Source of the DNA: Nitrospirae bacterium GWC2_57_13
GTDB taxonomy: Bacteria > Nitrospirota > UBA9217
Direction of reading: 5' to 3'
Assembly: GCA_001805055.1 (NCBI GenBank)
Contig: MHDZ01000100.1
Location: 5,624 to 42,843 of the forward strand
Length of the DNA stretch: 37,220 bases
Shown one piece after another: positions 9,782 to 18,290 of this stretch (within the stretch, counting starts at the first letter, position 1; every line of letters starts with the position of its first letter). The notes below the pieces were generated by a model. It did not search any database and was not told the origin of the DNA. It saw only the letters and a list, made by a program, of their open reading frames with translations. The translations under genes were made by a program, and so were the position numbers.

Positions 9782-10489
9782 ATGAGATCCCCATCAGGCA
9801 TCATACGCGCTGCCCTCAAACAGGGCCGCACCCATCTGCTGGAGCACGAGGCAAAGGAACTCGCCCATGCCGCGGGGATTCCCGTGCCGGACCATGTCGT
9901 TGTTCGCGCAAACGATGACGCCGCACTGAGAGCTGCGTCACGGCGCCTCGCCTTCCCCCTGGCCCTCAAGGCCGTATCGCAGGACATCCTGCACAAGACC
10001 GATGCAGGCGCGGTGATGCTCGACATCCTTGACGAGCGCTCCCTCGCTGCCGCTGCATCGAATATACAGCGTTCCGTATCTCAGCACCTGCCGGGCGCGA
10101 AGATAGAGGCGTTCCTGCTGGAAAAGATGATGCCCCCGGGCCTTGAGCTTCTCATAGGCGGCCTGCGGGACGAGCAGTTCGGACCGAGCGTGGCCTTCGG
10201 CCTGGGCGGAGTGTGGGTCGAGGCGCTGAAGGACGCGGCCTTCGGCATTCTGCCCATGACGAGGGATGAGCGGCTGGAGATGATGCACCTGACGCGGGCC
10301 TGGACGTTCCTGAAGGGATTTCGCGGGAGCCCGCCCCTGGACCTCGAAACCGTGCTCACGATCATGGATGCCATGTCCCGGCTGCTGGAGCAGGTTCCGG
10401 AGATCCGCGAGATCGATCTCAATCCGGTGAGAGTATACGAAAGCGGCGCAGTCGCTCTGGATGTACGGGTGGTGCTGAATTCGCGTTAA
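9782..10489 (+). CDS. acyl-CoA synthetase (NDP-forming) beta subunit, ATP-grasp domain
   Basis: LLEHEAKELAHAAGIPVPDHVVVRANDDAALRAASRRLAFPLALKAVSQDILHKTDAGAVMLDI...EIDLNPVRVYESGAVALDVRVVL matches the ATP-grasp half; lies downstream of the alpha half. Confidence 0.88.
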   Translation: MRSPSGIIRAALKQGRTHLLEHEAKELAHAAGIPVPDHVVVRANDDAALRAASRRLAFPLALKAVSQDILHKTDAGAVMLDILDERSLAAAASNIQRSVSQHLPGAKIEAFLLEKMMPPGLELLIGGLRDEQFGPSVAFGLGGVWVEALKDAAFGILPMTRDERLEMMHLTRAWTFLKGFRGSPPLDLETVLTIMDAMSRLLEQVPEIREIDLNPVRVYESGAVALDVRVVLNSR

Positions 10490-10844
10490 AATAAAAGGGA
10501 CCGTCCCCTTTGGTTCCCAGGGGCTGTCCCGGTCATAAACCTGAAAAGATCATGTCTTTCTCTGCGCACTCTCTCCGTCCCGCATCAAATGCTTATAGAA
10601 GCGCCCGCCCCGGATCAGATACTACTATGATGCGGGTCCCGCACCTTTGCCAAGAATAGCGGATGCGGGACTCACGAAACGGAGCCGGGGAAACGGAGCA
10701 GGGGAAGCGGGGGCGTCTCCGCGAGAAAAAAGTCTTTGCTTTCCTGCGTGCCTTCGCGTTCTTAGTGTAGTGGAATATTTGGTTCTGAATTTCCAGGGCA
10801 GGATACAGCTATAAAACCATCAACACTCTGATGCGCCCCCTTCC

Positions 10845-11906
10845 TCAACCCGCGGCCTTTTTCTCCTCAGCCTTCCGGCCCGCGGCCTGGCGCTCCATCC
10901 GTTTCGGCACCCGATCCATCCCTTCCAGCGCCCTGCTGCAGGCATCGACCGCGGCATCGATCAACTTCTGCTCCGTATCGATATTCGGGTCCGGCAATCC
11001 TGCAACACCGATGCTCATGGTGATCCGCGTGGCATCGGGCCAGGAGAAGGGATGGGCAGCCACGGCTTCCAGCACCCGCGCCGCGGCCTGCACCGCATCG
11101 CCGCGCAGCGTGTTGGGAAACAGGATCACGAATGATTCGCCGGTCCACCAGGCTATGGTGTCCACCTCGCGTATCGTGCTCTGCACCAACCCGATGATCG
11201 ACTTCACCAGCTCCTCATCGGCTGTCCGGCCCATCATGCGGCCGTCAAGATTGATCATCATACAGCTCATCTGCTGCATGAAGCGCACGCACTTCTTGAA
11301 CTCCTTCGAGAACATGGCCTCGAACTGCCGCCTGCTGAACAGTCCCGTTGTGGGGTCTATGATACTATTCCGCTCTTCCGGTTCCGCGGTCAACGCATCA
11401 GTGTCACCGGACGGGGTTCTGGGCACGAGCCGCAGCACAGGACGCCGCACCGCCATCGGCGTCGGTTCAGCGGCCGGGGGGGATGCCTGCTCTTCCGCAG
11501 CCCTGTCCGCCGTCTGATCGAGCAATCCAGCGACCATGACATTCAGTGCCCGCTCCGTATAGGGCTTCTCAAGATATTCGTCAGGCCTGTTCTCGGTGTG
11601 GGCGAAGGAGGCGGTTGAGAACCCTCGGCCCACTGTCAGGATGAGGGGCTTCCCGCGCGTGCCGGCATTATTCCGGAATCGCCTGCACAGGTCCATACCC
11701 TCGGTGCCGGGAAGCGCCGTGTCGATGAGGATCAGATCGAAGGGCTCATGGCTGGCGGTTATGAGCGCGGACATGCCGGACCCTGCCCAGAGCACATCGT
11801 AACCGGCACTCTCCAGGAAATCACGCGCACCATTACCCTTGGTCTCGATGTTCTGGACCAGCAGTATCCTCACCTTTTTCATAAAGAACGCCCCCTGGTC
11901 ACCCAA
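10845..11906 (-). CDS. REC-GGDEF protein with degenerate signature motifs
   Basis: N-terminal receiver (LILIDTALPG...EYLEKPY) and C-terminal diguanylate-cyclase fold (DPTTGLFSRRQFEAMF...WWTGESFVILFPNT...ITMSIGVAGLPD). Likely start 11882 (MKKVRILLVQN). Confidence 0.8.
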   Translation of the reverse strand: MGDQGAFFMKKVRILLVQNIETKGNGARDFLESAGYDVLWAGSGMSALITASHEPFDLILIDTALPGTEGMDLCRRFRNNAGTRGKPLILTVGRGFSTASFAHTENRPDEYLEKPYTERALNVMVAGLLDQTADRAAEEQASPPAAEPTPMAVRRPVLRLVPRTPSGDTDALTAEPEERNSIIDPTTGLFSRRQFEAMFSKEFKKCVRFMQQMSCMMINLDGRMMGRTADEELVKSIIGLVQSTIREVDTIAWWTGESFVILFPNTLRGDAVQAAARVLEAVAAHPFSWPDATRITMSIGVAGLPDPNIDTEQKLIDAAVDACSRALEGMDRVPKRMERQAAGRKAEEKKAAG

Positions 11907-12183
11907 CCTGCCCTGAACGGCCGGTTTCGGATGACGCTTAAGTCTACCACCGGTTTAAATGGTAAGTCAAGAGATTTTTGGTTATTAATCACTGCATGGT
12001 GAGGCGGGTACTACTTCACGGAAACGGGGCAGGACAGATACTTGTCTAAAAGCATATCCGTGACCTCTGAACCCAACCAGGCGTTCGCGATAAAATGCAT
12101 TTTTTCATGCTCCGGCTGAGAAGAAATACGATATACTAGACAAATAGTGCCGTTACTATAGTTACTTTAAAGGAGGAATCATC

Positions 12184-13074
12184 ATGCGATCCAGGATCAC
12201 AGCAGTTCTTGCAGTAGTTGTCCTCGCCGTGTCCCTGTTCACGACGCCGGCGATGGCTGCCGACCCGGCACTGAAACCCTTTGTGCTCGGCTCCAGCGGC
12301 CCCGGAACGATCGATGCAAAGCTGGCGGAGGTGAAAGCCGCTCTGGCGCTGGAGGGATTCGAGGTGGTCGGTGAATACACGCCCTACAAGGGAGCGCATG
12401 TCGTTGTCGTCACGAGCGAGGCACTCAGGAACAACGCGGCAAAATCCGGGTTCGGCGCCTATGGCGCGGCGCAGCGCATCTCCCTGACCGAAACGGCCAA
12501 AGGGCTCCAGATCGCCTATACGAACCCGCTCTACATGGCCCAGGCGTACCGCATGAAGGACGGCCTTGCCGATGTGGCCGCGGCCATGGAAAAGGCGCTG
12601 GGCAAAAAGAATGAGTTCGGGTCCGAAATTGGGATAACGGCCGGCAAGCTGCGCAAGTACCACTACATGATGATGATGCCCTACTTCGACGACCAGGTGA
12701 AGCTCGGGACCCATACATCGCACGATGAGGCACTGCAGGCCGTGGAGGCCAATCTCGCGGCGCGAAAAGGCGGCTGCGCCAAAGTCTACCGCGTTGATGT
12801 ACCGGGCAAGAAGGAATCGCTCTTCGGCGTGGCGATCACGGAAGGCGACGGCGCCGACGCCACGGTTATGAAGATCATCGATACTGCCGAGCTGAAGGCC
12901 ACGGCCCATCTCCCTTATGAGCTGATCGTGTCCGACGGGAAGGCCTATATGCTGCACGGCAAGTTCCGCATTGCCGTGAACTTTCCCGACCTCGCCATGG
13001 GGACGTTCATGAAGATCTCCGGCGCACCCGGTGACATCGAGGACAAGTTAAAACTGGTGGCCGGAGGGAAGTAA
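12184..13074 (+). CDS. periplasmic DUF302-like protein
   Basis: RBS aaaggagg; signal peptide MRSRITAVLAVVVLAVSLFTTPAMAA; internal pattern loosely like DUF302 (two-repeat layout). Confidence 0.55.
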   Translation: MRSRITAVLAVVVLAVSLFTTPAMAADPALKPFVLGSSGPGTIDAKLAEVKAALALEGFEVVGEYTPYKGAHVVVVTSEALRNNAAKSGFGAYGAAQRISLTETAKGLQIAYTNPLYMAQAYRMKDGLADVAAAMEKALGKKNEFGSEIGITAGKLRKYHYMMMMPYFDDQVKLGTHTSHDEALQAVEANLAARKGGCAKVYRVDVPGKKESLFGVAITEGDGADATVMKIIDTAELKATAHLPYELIVSDGKAYMLHGKFRIAVNFPDLAMGTFMKISGAPGDIEDKLKLVAGGK

Positions 13075-13365
13075 GCGGACCAAGACCCGCTTCAACATAT
13101 GGACTGGATGACAGGCCCTGTTCGAGAACCTTGGAGCAGGGCCTTTTCTTTTGGCGCAGCTTTGGATGCCCGGACCCGGAAGACCTCATGGGTTCGGGAC
13201 ATGATGCTGATCAGTGATTCCCAAGCCTCACCCCCCCCCGTGAGAGCCCTCATCGCCTGCCGAAAAATTGCCTCGGTGAGCGAAATCCCGCAACTCAGAG
13301 CGATTACGCGCAGCATATCCCATATTCAATAAATCTAACCTATGAAAATATAAACGGATTGCCCC

Positions 13366-13381
13366 CGGCACGCTTCTTGCT
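13366..13381 (+). promoter_or_regulatory. sigma54 (RpoN)-type -24/-12 promoter upstream of cytochrome 1
   Basis: cGGCACGcttcTTGCt: GG at 13367-13368, exactly 10 nt, GC at 13379-13380. Confidence 0.7.
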
Positions 13382-13390
13382 TAATATTGT

Positions 13391-13520
13391 AGCTGCACAA
13401 GTTATAACATCATAATATTGCTCTCAGGGCCTGACGCTTGCGACGGCGGCAGGTCACTGTGAAGGTCTAGAAGCCTTCTTGGCTGTCATCATCAGATGAC
13501 GCACGGGAAGGCTTTTTTAT
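13391..13520 (+). ncRNA. candidate structured 5' leader / riboswitch-like attenuator 1
   Basis: Hairpin CTGACGC-TTGCGACG-GCGGCAG (13431-13452), GAAGG (13461-13465) able to pair with CCTTC (13474-13478), then terminator hairpin plus T6. Same architecture as 15962-16085. Confidence 0.6.
13471..13518 (+). terminator. intrinsic terminator inside cytochrome-1 leader
   Basis: AAGCCTTC ttggct GTCATC atca GATGAC gcacgg GAAGGCTT then T-run. Confidence 0.75.
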
Positions 13521-13770
13521 TTTCTTGCCCTGAAAGATCTTCCCGATGGTCCACAGTACGGCAGAAGCTTGCTTCTCGCGGTCCAGAGACAACTGCGTCA
13601 TGGGTAACTACATGCTGCTTTTTGTGATCTACCGGATTTACAGGAAGAAGCACCGTCCCTTGCCGAAAGCGGCACAGGCAAAAAACGAGAAAGGGGGTAT
13701 TGGATATCTCGGAATACGTACGTTTTGAAGAGCATAGCACTACACAAAACGAGATGAAAAGGAGCGACAC

Positions 13771-15768
13771 ATGAGAAAAGTATTGTTTGTTGCAATGGCA
13801 TTCGCTTTCCTCGCAGTCAGCGCCCATGCCGGAGACAGATCGATCATTATGTCTGTCAATCCGGAACCAGCGCTTCTCGGCAGCACCGTCCGCTTTATAT
13901 GCACCGGTACCGGTGACTGGGAACACGACAGAATTACCAGCGGGAAAATGACGCTCTGGAATGCATCCAGCGTCAGGCTCCTCAGCGGCGTTTCGATGAA
14001 GGTCACCGAACTCACGGCGACCTATGATTACACGATCAAGAGTACGGAAAGCGTAGGCACGTGGAGGTTCGAGTGTACAATCGGTGACGGCGATCATACC
14101 GCTGTCAGGCAGGATACGTTTCTCGTTGCCGCGGCCGGCGGCGGGGGCGGATCCGGAGGGACAAGCCCGATCACGGCCCACCAGTCTATTACCTCATACA
14201 ACGGCCCCGCTACCTGTATTGCCTGCCACAAGACCGCCGGTACGGACATGCTGAACAGCCTGCACATGAAATGGTCCGGTCCGACTCCTGAGGTGACGAA
14301 CGGCGGCGGCGCAACGCTGGGGAAGGCGATCAAAGGCATCAACACCTTCTGTACCTATGCAATGTCTTCAAAGGGCACCTGCTTCGCTTGCCACGTCCGC
14401 TCTGATGGAAACGCGCCCCATGCACCGACGGTGAACGACGTTGACTGTCTCATGTGCCATAATGACACCTACCAGCGGAAGTTTGTCGTGGACCCGAACA
14501 GCAGCGTTACGGTAACAAATGTGCTTGGGATAGTCAAAACATACTCCTTCGGCCTTGTGGAGCCGGACGGCGACTATGTGACCGAACCCGACTTCACCGT
14601 GATGCCTCCGGACGTGACGATGGTTGATATAGCCAAGAACGTCCACAAGCCTACGAGAAAATCCTGCCTGCGCTGCCACGCGAAGGCCGGCGGCTCCGAT
14701 TGGGCGAAGCGCGGTGACATGGGGCTGAATTCCGTGACCCCGACCCGCGACCAGGACGTCCATATGTCTCCCGACGGCGCGAACCTGTCCTGCACGAAAT
14801 GTCACACAACGGCAAGCCACAAGATCGGCGGCCGCGGCATTGACCTCCGCCAGACCGAAGCCGCTGATCCGACCTGTCAAAGCTGCCATACCGCAGCTCC
14901 TCATCGATCGAGCGCTACGATGAACCGGCACGCTGCCGGCCAGGTCGCCTGCCAGGTCTGCCATATCCTCACCTTCGGGAAAGGCGGCGCAACCGAGATG
15001 TCCCGTGACTGGAAAAGCCCCGTCTGGAGCCCGCCCTTCTGCAATGCACAGGGCGGTTTCGTGGGTCATGAGGTCAAAACTTCCAACGTGAAGCCCGAAT
15101 ATGTCTGGTTCGACGGGACTTCGTATGTCTACAACATCGGCGAGGTCATCATGCCCAATGCGCAGGGCATCTACAACATGGCCAAGGCGAACGGCAGGGC
15201 CTTTGACGGCACGTCAAAGATCGTACCCATCAAGCGCCACTTCACCGACACGGCCCTGCATGAGTCCGGCAAGATCGTTCCCCCCATGATCATGTGGATG
15301 TTCATGACCGGCGATTTCGACCTTGCTGTTCAGAAGGGCATGGAAGAGCAGAACATGACCGGCAGATACACGATGGTCACCGCAGACGCCGAAATGCTGA
15401 TAACTCATGGCGTTGATCCGAAGACAAAGGCCCCGACCTGTACGGCATGTCACAATACGTATGGAACGACTCCGGACGGCACCAAGATGATACCTTTCGA
15501 TAAATTAGGGTACCACGTCTGGCCGGCAAAGGTCAGGGCCTGCACGCTCTGTCACTCATCCGAGACCATGTCATGGGAATCCATGCATGAGAAGCATCGC
15601 AGCAAGATCAGAAGCTGCAAAAACTGCCATACCACGGAGCCGATAGGCCTGGTGAAGCCCCAGAGCGACTTGTGCAACGACTGCCACAGCATGAAATCAT
15701 GGAGCGGCGCCAGCACGCACAAAAAACACGTGGAAAAGTATGATTGCACGAAGTGCCATAAGTTCTAA
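13771..15768 (+). CDS. dodecaheme c-type cytochrome with N-terminal Ig-like domain, related to octaheme tetrathionate reductase-type cytochromes
   Basis: 12 CXXCH motifs (CIACH, CFACH, CLMCH, CLRCH, CTKCH, CQSCH, CQVCH, CTACH, CTLCH, CKNCH, CNDCH, CTKCH); signal peptide; ~110-aa non-heme N-terminal domain then GGGGGSGGTSP linker; RBS aaaaggag. Confidence 0.93.
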   Translation: MRKVLFVAMAFAFLAVSAHAGDRSIIMSVNPEPALLGSTVRFICTGTGDWEHDRITSGKMTLWNASSVRLLSGVSMKVTELTATYDYTIKSTESVGTWRFECTIGDGDHTAVRQDTFLVAAAGGGGGSGGTSPITAHQSITSYNGPATCIACHKTAGTDMLNSLHMKWSGPTPEVTNGGGATLGKAIKGINTFCTYAMSSKGTCFACHVRSDGNAPHAPTVNDVDCLMCHNDTYQRKFVVDPNSSVTVTNVLGIVKTYSFGLVEPDGDYVTEPDFTVMPPDVTMVDIAKNVHKPTRKSCLRCHAKAGGSDWAKRGDMGLNSVTPTRDQDVHMSPDGANLSCTKCHTTASHKIGGRGIDLRQTEAADPTCQSCHTAAPHRSSATMNRHAAGQVACQVCHILTFGKGGATEMSRDWKSPVWSPPFCNAQGGFVGHEVKTSNVKPEYVWFDGTSYVYNIGEVIMPNAQGIYNMAKANGRAFDGTSKIVPIKRHFTDTALHESGKIVPPMIMWMFMTGDFDLAVQKGMEEQNMTGRYTMVTADAEMLITHGVDPKTKAPTCTACHNTYGTTPDGTKMIPFDKLGYHVWPAKVRACTLCHSSETMSWESMHEKHRSKIRSCKNCHTTEPIGLVKPQSDLCNDCHSMKSWSGASTHKKHVEKYDCTKCHKF

Positions 15769-15800
15769 AAAGCAATACAGCTCAAGTATCTGAAAGCAGC

Positions 15801-15837
15801 AAAAGGATGCCCCGCAATTCGGGGCATCCTTTTTTTG
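15801..15837 (+). terminator. intrinsic terminator of cytochrome 1
   Basis: AAAAGGATGCCCCgcaattCGGGGCATCCTTTTTTT. Confidence 0.9.
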
Positions 15838-15936
15838 GGAATATTGCTGAGCGAATCTACGCACGGCAGAGCGTTCTCGCGCACTGTTTCTTATATGCTA
15901 AATCATGAAACTCAGACAATCCAATGGCTTGGCTCC

Positions 15937-15952
15937 GGGCATATTTTTTGCT
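15937..15952 (+). promoter_or_regulatory. sigma54 (RpoN)-type -24/-12 promoter upstream of cytochrome 2
   Basis: GGCATATTTTTTGCTT: GG at 15938-15939, exactly 10 nt, GC at 15950-15951. Confidence 0.65.
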
Positions 15953-15961
15953 TCTATAGTA

Positions 15962-16085
15962 GATGTTTTTTCGAAAAGTGAATAGTACTTTAGCCTCTAC
16001 TGCTCGCGACGGCAGTAAAGCAAAACGAAGGTCATGAAGCCTTCCTGAGAGTCATCTTTCGATGGCTGTCGGGAAGGCTTTTTTA
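15962..16085 (+). ncRNA. candidate structured 5' leader / riboswitch-like attenuator 2
   Basis: Hairpin TACTGC-TCGCGACG-GCAGTA (15998-16017), GAAGG (16027-16031) able to pair with CCTTC (16040-16044), then terminator hairpin and T6. Homologous to 13391-13520. Confidence 0.6.
16037..16084 (+). terminator. intrinsic terminator inside cytochrome-2 leader
   Basis: AAGCCTTCC tgaga GTCATC tttc GATGGC tgtc GGGAAGGCTT then T-run. Confidence 0.78.
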
Positions 16086-16510
16086 TTGCCATTGGATTGG
16101 AATTCATATAAAGGTCGAAACTGAAGCGGTCTATCTGAAATTGATGAGTCAAAAAATGACCGCTTCAGCATGCCGGCAGCATCTACGTTTTCAGACGTGC
16201 GGTCAATGCATAAGAAAGGAGGCAAAAAAGTCCTATCACCCGTGGTCACATGCAGGAAGGGAGTCACGAAGGGCCTTTATATCCGATAATGCGTAATAAA
16301 GGACATGCGGGTGTCAGCAGAGAAGCTCTGCTCTTCATGACTTCGGAGGCAGGGACATTCGCAGCAAGCCGCTGGAGGGACAGCGGAAACGGTTCGATGG
16401 CGGAAGCCTTTCCGGGCCGCATCATACAGCGGCCGCCGTCCCGGCTTACTGCGGATGGAAAAGCAGTGATCTTGCATTGAGATGGATGCTTAAAATTCCA
16501 AGGAGGAACA

Positions 16511-18181
16511 ATGAAAAGGCTTCTCATCGCTCTATCTGCGATCACGGTTCTGGCCGGCTTTGCATCTGTCGGAAGCGCGGCTTCTACACATCTGACGATC
16601 ACGTCCTACAATGGCCCGCAGACATGCATCGCCTGCCACAAGACAGCGGGCCAGGAAATGCTGAACAGCCTGCACATGAAATGGGCCGGCCCCACGCCGA
16701 ACGTGACGAACGGCGGAGGCGCGGAGCTCGGCAAGGCCGTCAAAGGCATCAACACCTTCTGCACCTATGCCATGTCCTCAGCCGGCGCCTGCTTCAATTG
16801 CCATGTGCGTTCTGATGGAAATGCGCCCCATGCGCCGTCGGAAGCAGACGTTGACTGTATGATGTGCCATAACGATACGTACCAGCGGAAATTCGTTGTG
16901 GACCCGAACAGCGGCCTGACCGTAAAGAACGTTCTTGGCCAGACGAAAACATACTATTTTGGCCTCCAAGACGCGCTCGGAAATTATTCGATCGAACTGG
17001 ATTATGCCTTAATGCCTGCAGGAACAACGCCGGTCAGCCTCGCCCGTACCGTGCACCGGCCAACGAAAAAATCCTGCCTCCGCTGCCACGCGAAAGCAGG
17101 CGGCGGTGACTGGACCAAACGCGGGGACATGGGCGTGAACAGCGCGGCCCCGACCGTTGACCAGGATTTCCATATGTCCGCGTCAGGCGCGAACCTCTCG
17201 TGCACGTCCTGTCATAAAACCACGGCCCACAAGATCGGCGGACGCGGCATCGACCTTCGCCAGACCGAAGCTCCCAACCCGACCTGCACCCAGTGCCATC
17301 CCTCGTCTCCGCATGCTAATACCAAGTTGAACCGGCATGCCAGCCGCGGCAGGCTCACTTGCCAGGTCTGTCATATCCGCACCTTCGGCAAGGGCGGCGC
17401 AACCGAGATGTCGCGCGACTGGAGAATCCCCGTCTGGAACGCCGGGTTCTGCAATGGCCAGGGCGGATTTGTAGGAGAAGAAGTAAAGGTTGCCAATGTG
17501 AAACCCGACTACGTCTGGTTCGACGGGACCTCGTATGTATACAACGTGGGCGAAACGATCACGCCCAATGCCTCGGGAGTTTATACTATGGCAAAGGCGA
17601 ACGGCACGCCCTTCGGCCTCAATTCAAAGATCGTCCCGATCAAGCGCCACACTTCCATTATGCCCTTGCACACAAGCGGCAAGATAGTTCCCCCAATGAT
17701 CAACTGGATGTTCATGACCGGCTATTTCGATGACGCTGTCCAGAAAGGCATGGCCGAGCAGGGCCTGACCGGCGGCTACTCGCTCGTACCTGTTGATGCA
17801 GAGATGCTGATCACCCACGGCGTGGATCCGAAGTCAAAGGCGCCGGCCTGTTCAAACTGCCACAATCTCAGCGGAACGACTGCCGACGGCGGTTCGTACA
17901 TGGTGCCCTTCGACAAACTGGGCTATCATGTCTGGCCGGCAAAGGTCAAGGCCTGCACGCTCTGCCACTCTGCCTATAACTTGTCATGGGAAGCAATGCA
18001 TGATAAACATCGTGACAAGATCAGGAACTGCACCAACTGCCATACCAAAGAGCCGACAGGCCTGGTGAAGCCCCAGAGCGACCTGTGCAACGACTGCCAC
18101 AGCCTGAAAACCTGGAGCGGAGCCAGCACCCACAAGAAACACGTTGAGAGGTATGATTGCACAAAATGCCATAAGTTCTAA
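16511..18181 (+). CDS. dodecaheme c-type cytochrome, paralogue of 13771..15768 without the N-terminal Ig-like domain
   Basis: 12 CXXCH motifs (CIACH, CFNCH, CMMCH, CLRCH, CTSCH, CTQCH, CQVCH, CSNCH, CTLCH, CTNCH, CNDCH, CTKCH); aligns colinearly to the first cytochrome from TSYNGPxTCIACHKTAG to YDCTKCHKF*; RBS aaggagg; signal peptide. Confidence 0.95.
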   Translation: MKRLLIALSAITVLAGFASVGSAASTHLTITSYNGPQTCIACHKTAGQEMLNSLHMKWAGPTPNVTNGGGAELGKAVKGINTFCTYAMSSAGACFNCHVRSDGNAPHAPSEADVDCMMCHNDTYQRKFVVDPNSGLTVKNVLGQTKTYYFGLQDALGNYSIELDYALMPAGTTPVSLARTVHRPTKKSCLRCHAKAGGGDWTKRGDMGVNSAAPTVDQDFHMSASGANLSCTSCHKTTAHKIGGRGIDLRQTEAPNPTCTQCHPSSPHANTKLNRHASRGRLTCQVCHIRTFGKGGATEMSRDWRIPVWNAGFCNGQGGFVGEEVKVANVKPDYVWFDGTSYVYNVGETITPNASGVYTMAKANGTPFGLNSKIVPIKRHTSIMPLHTSGKIVPPMINWMFMTGYFDDAVQKGMAEQGLTGGYSLVPVDAEMLITHGVDPKSKAPACSNCHNLSGTTADGGSYMVPFDKLGYHVWPAKVKACTLCHSAYNLSWEAMHDKHRDKIRNCTNCHTKEPTGLVKPQSDLCNDCHSLKTWSGASTHKKHVERYDCTKCHKF

Positions 18182-18213
18182 AAAGCAATACAGCTCAAGT
18201 ATCTGAAAGCAGC

Positions 18214-18249
18214 AAAAGGATGCCCTGTAAATTGGGGCATCCTTTTTTT
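18214..18249 (+). terminator. intrinsic terminator of cytochrome 2 (paralogous to 15801-15837)
   Basis: AAAAGGATGCCCtgtaaattgGGGCATCCTTTTTTT. Confidence 0.9.
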
Positions 18250-18290
18250 ATGCACACGGGCGGGAGACTATCTTCAGTGTCCTGCTCCCC

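Noticed and set aside
10615-10730. G-rich stretch and GTCCCGCA...TGCGGGAC inverted repeat downstream of the beta subunit
   Set aside because: Only three G4 runs and no clear terminator T-run; too weak to call a G-quadruplex or regulatory site.
13391-13520. Calling the cytochrome leaders GEMM-I (c-di-GMP/cGAMP) riboswitches
   Set aside because: Gene context fits, but I cannot find the GEMM core (GCAAACC ... GACGCAAAGCC) in either copy, so no class is assigned; an Rfam scan is decisive.
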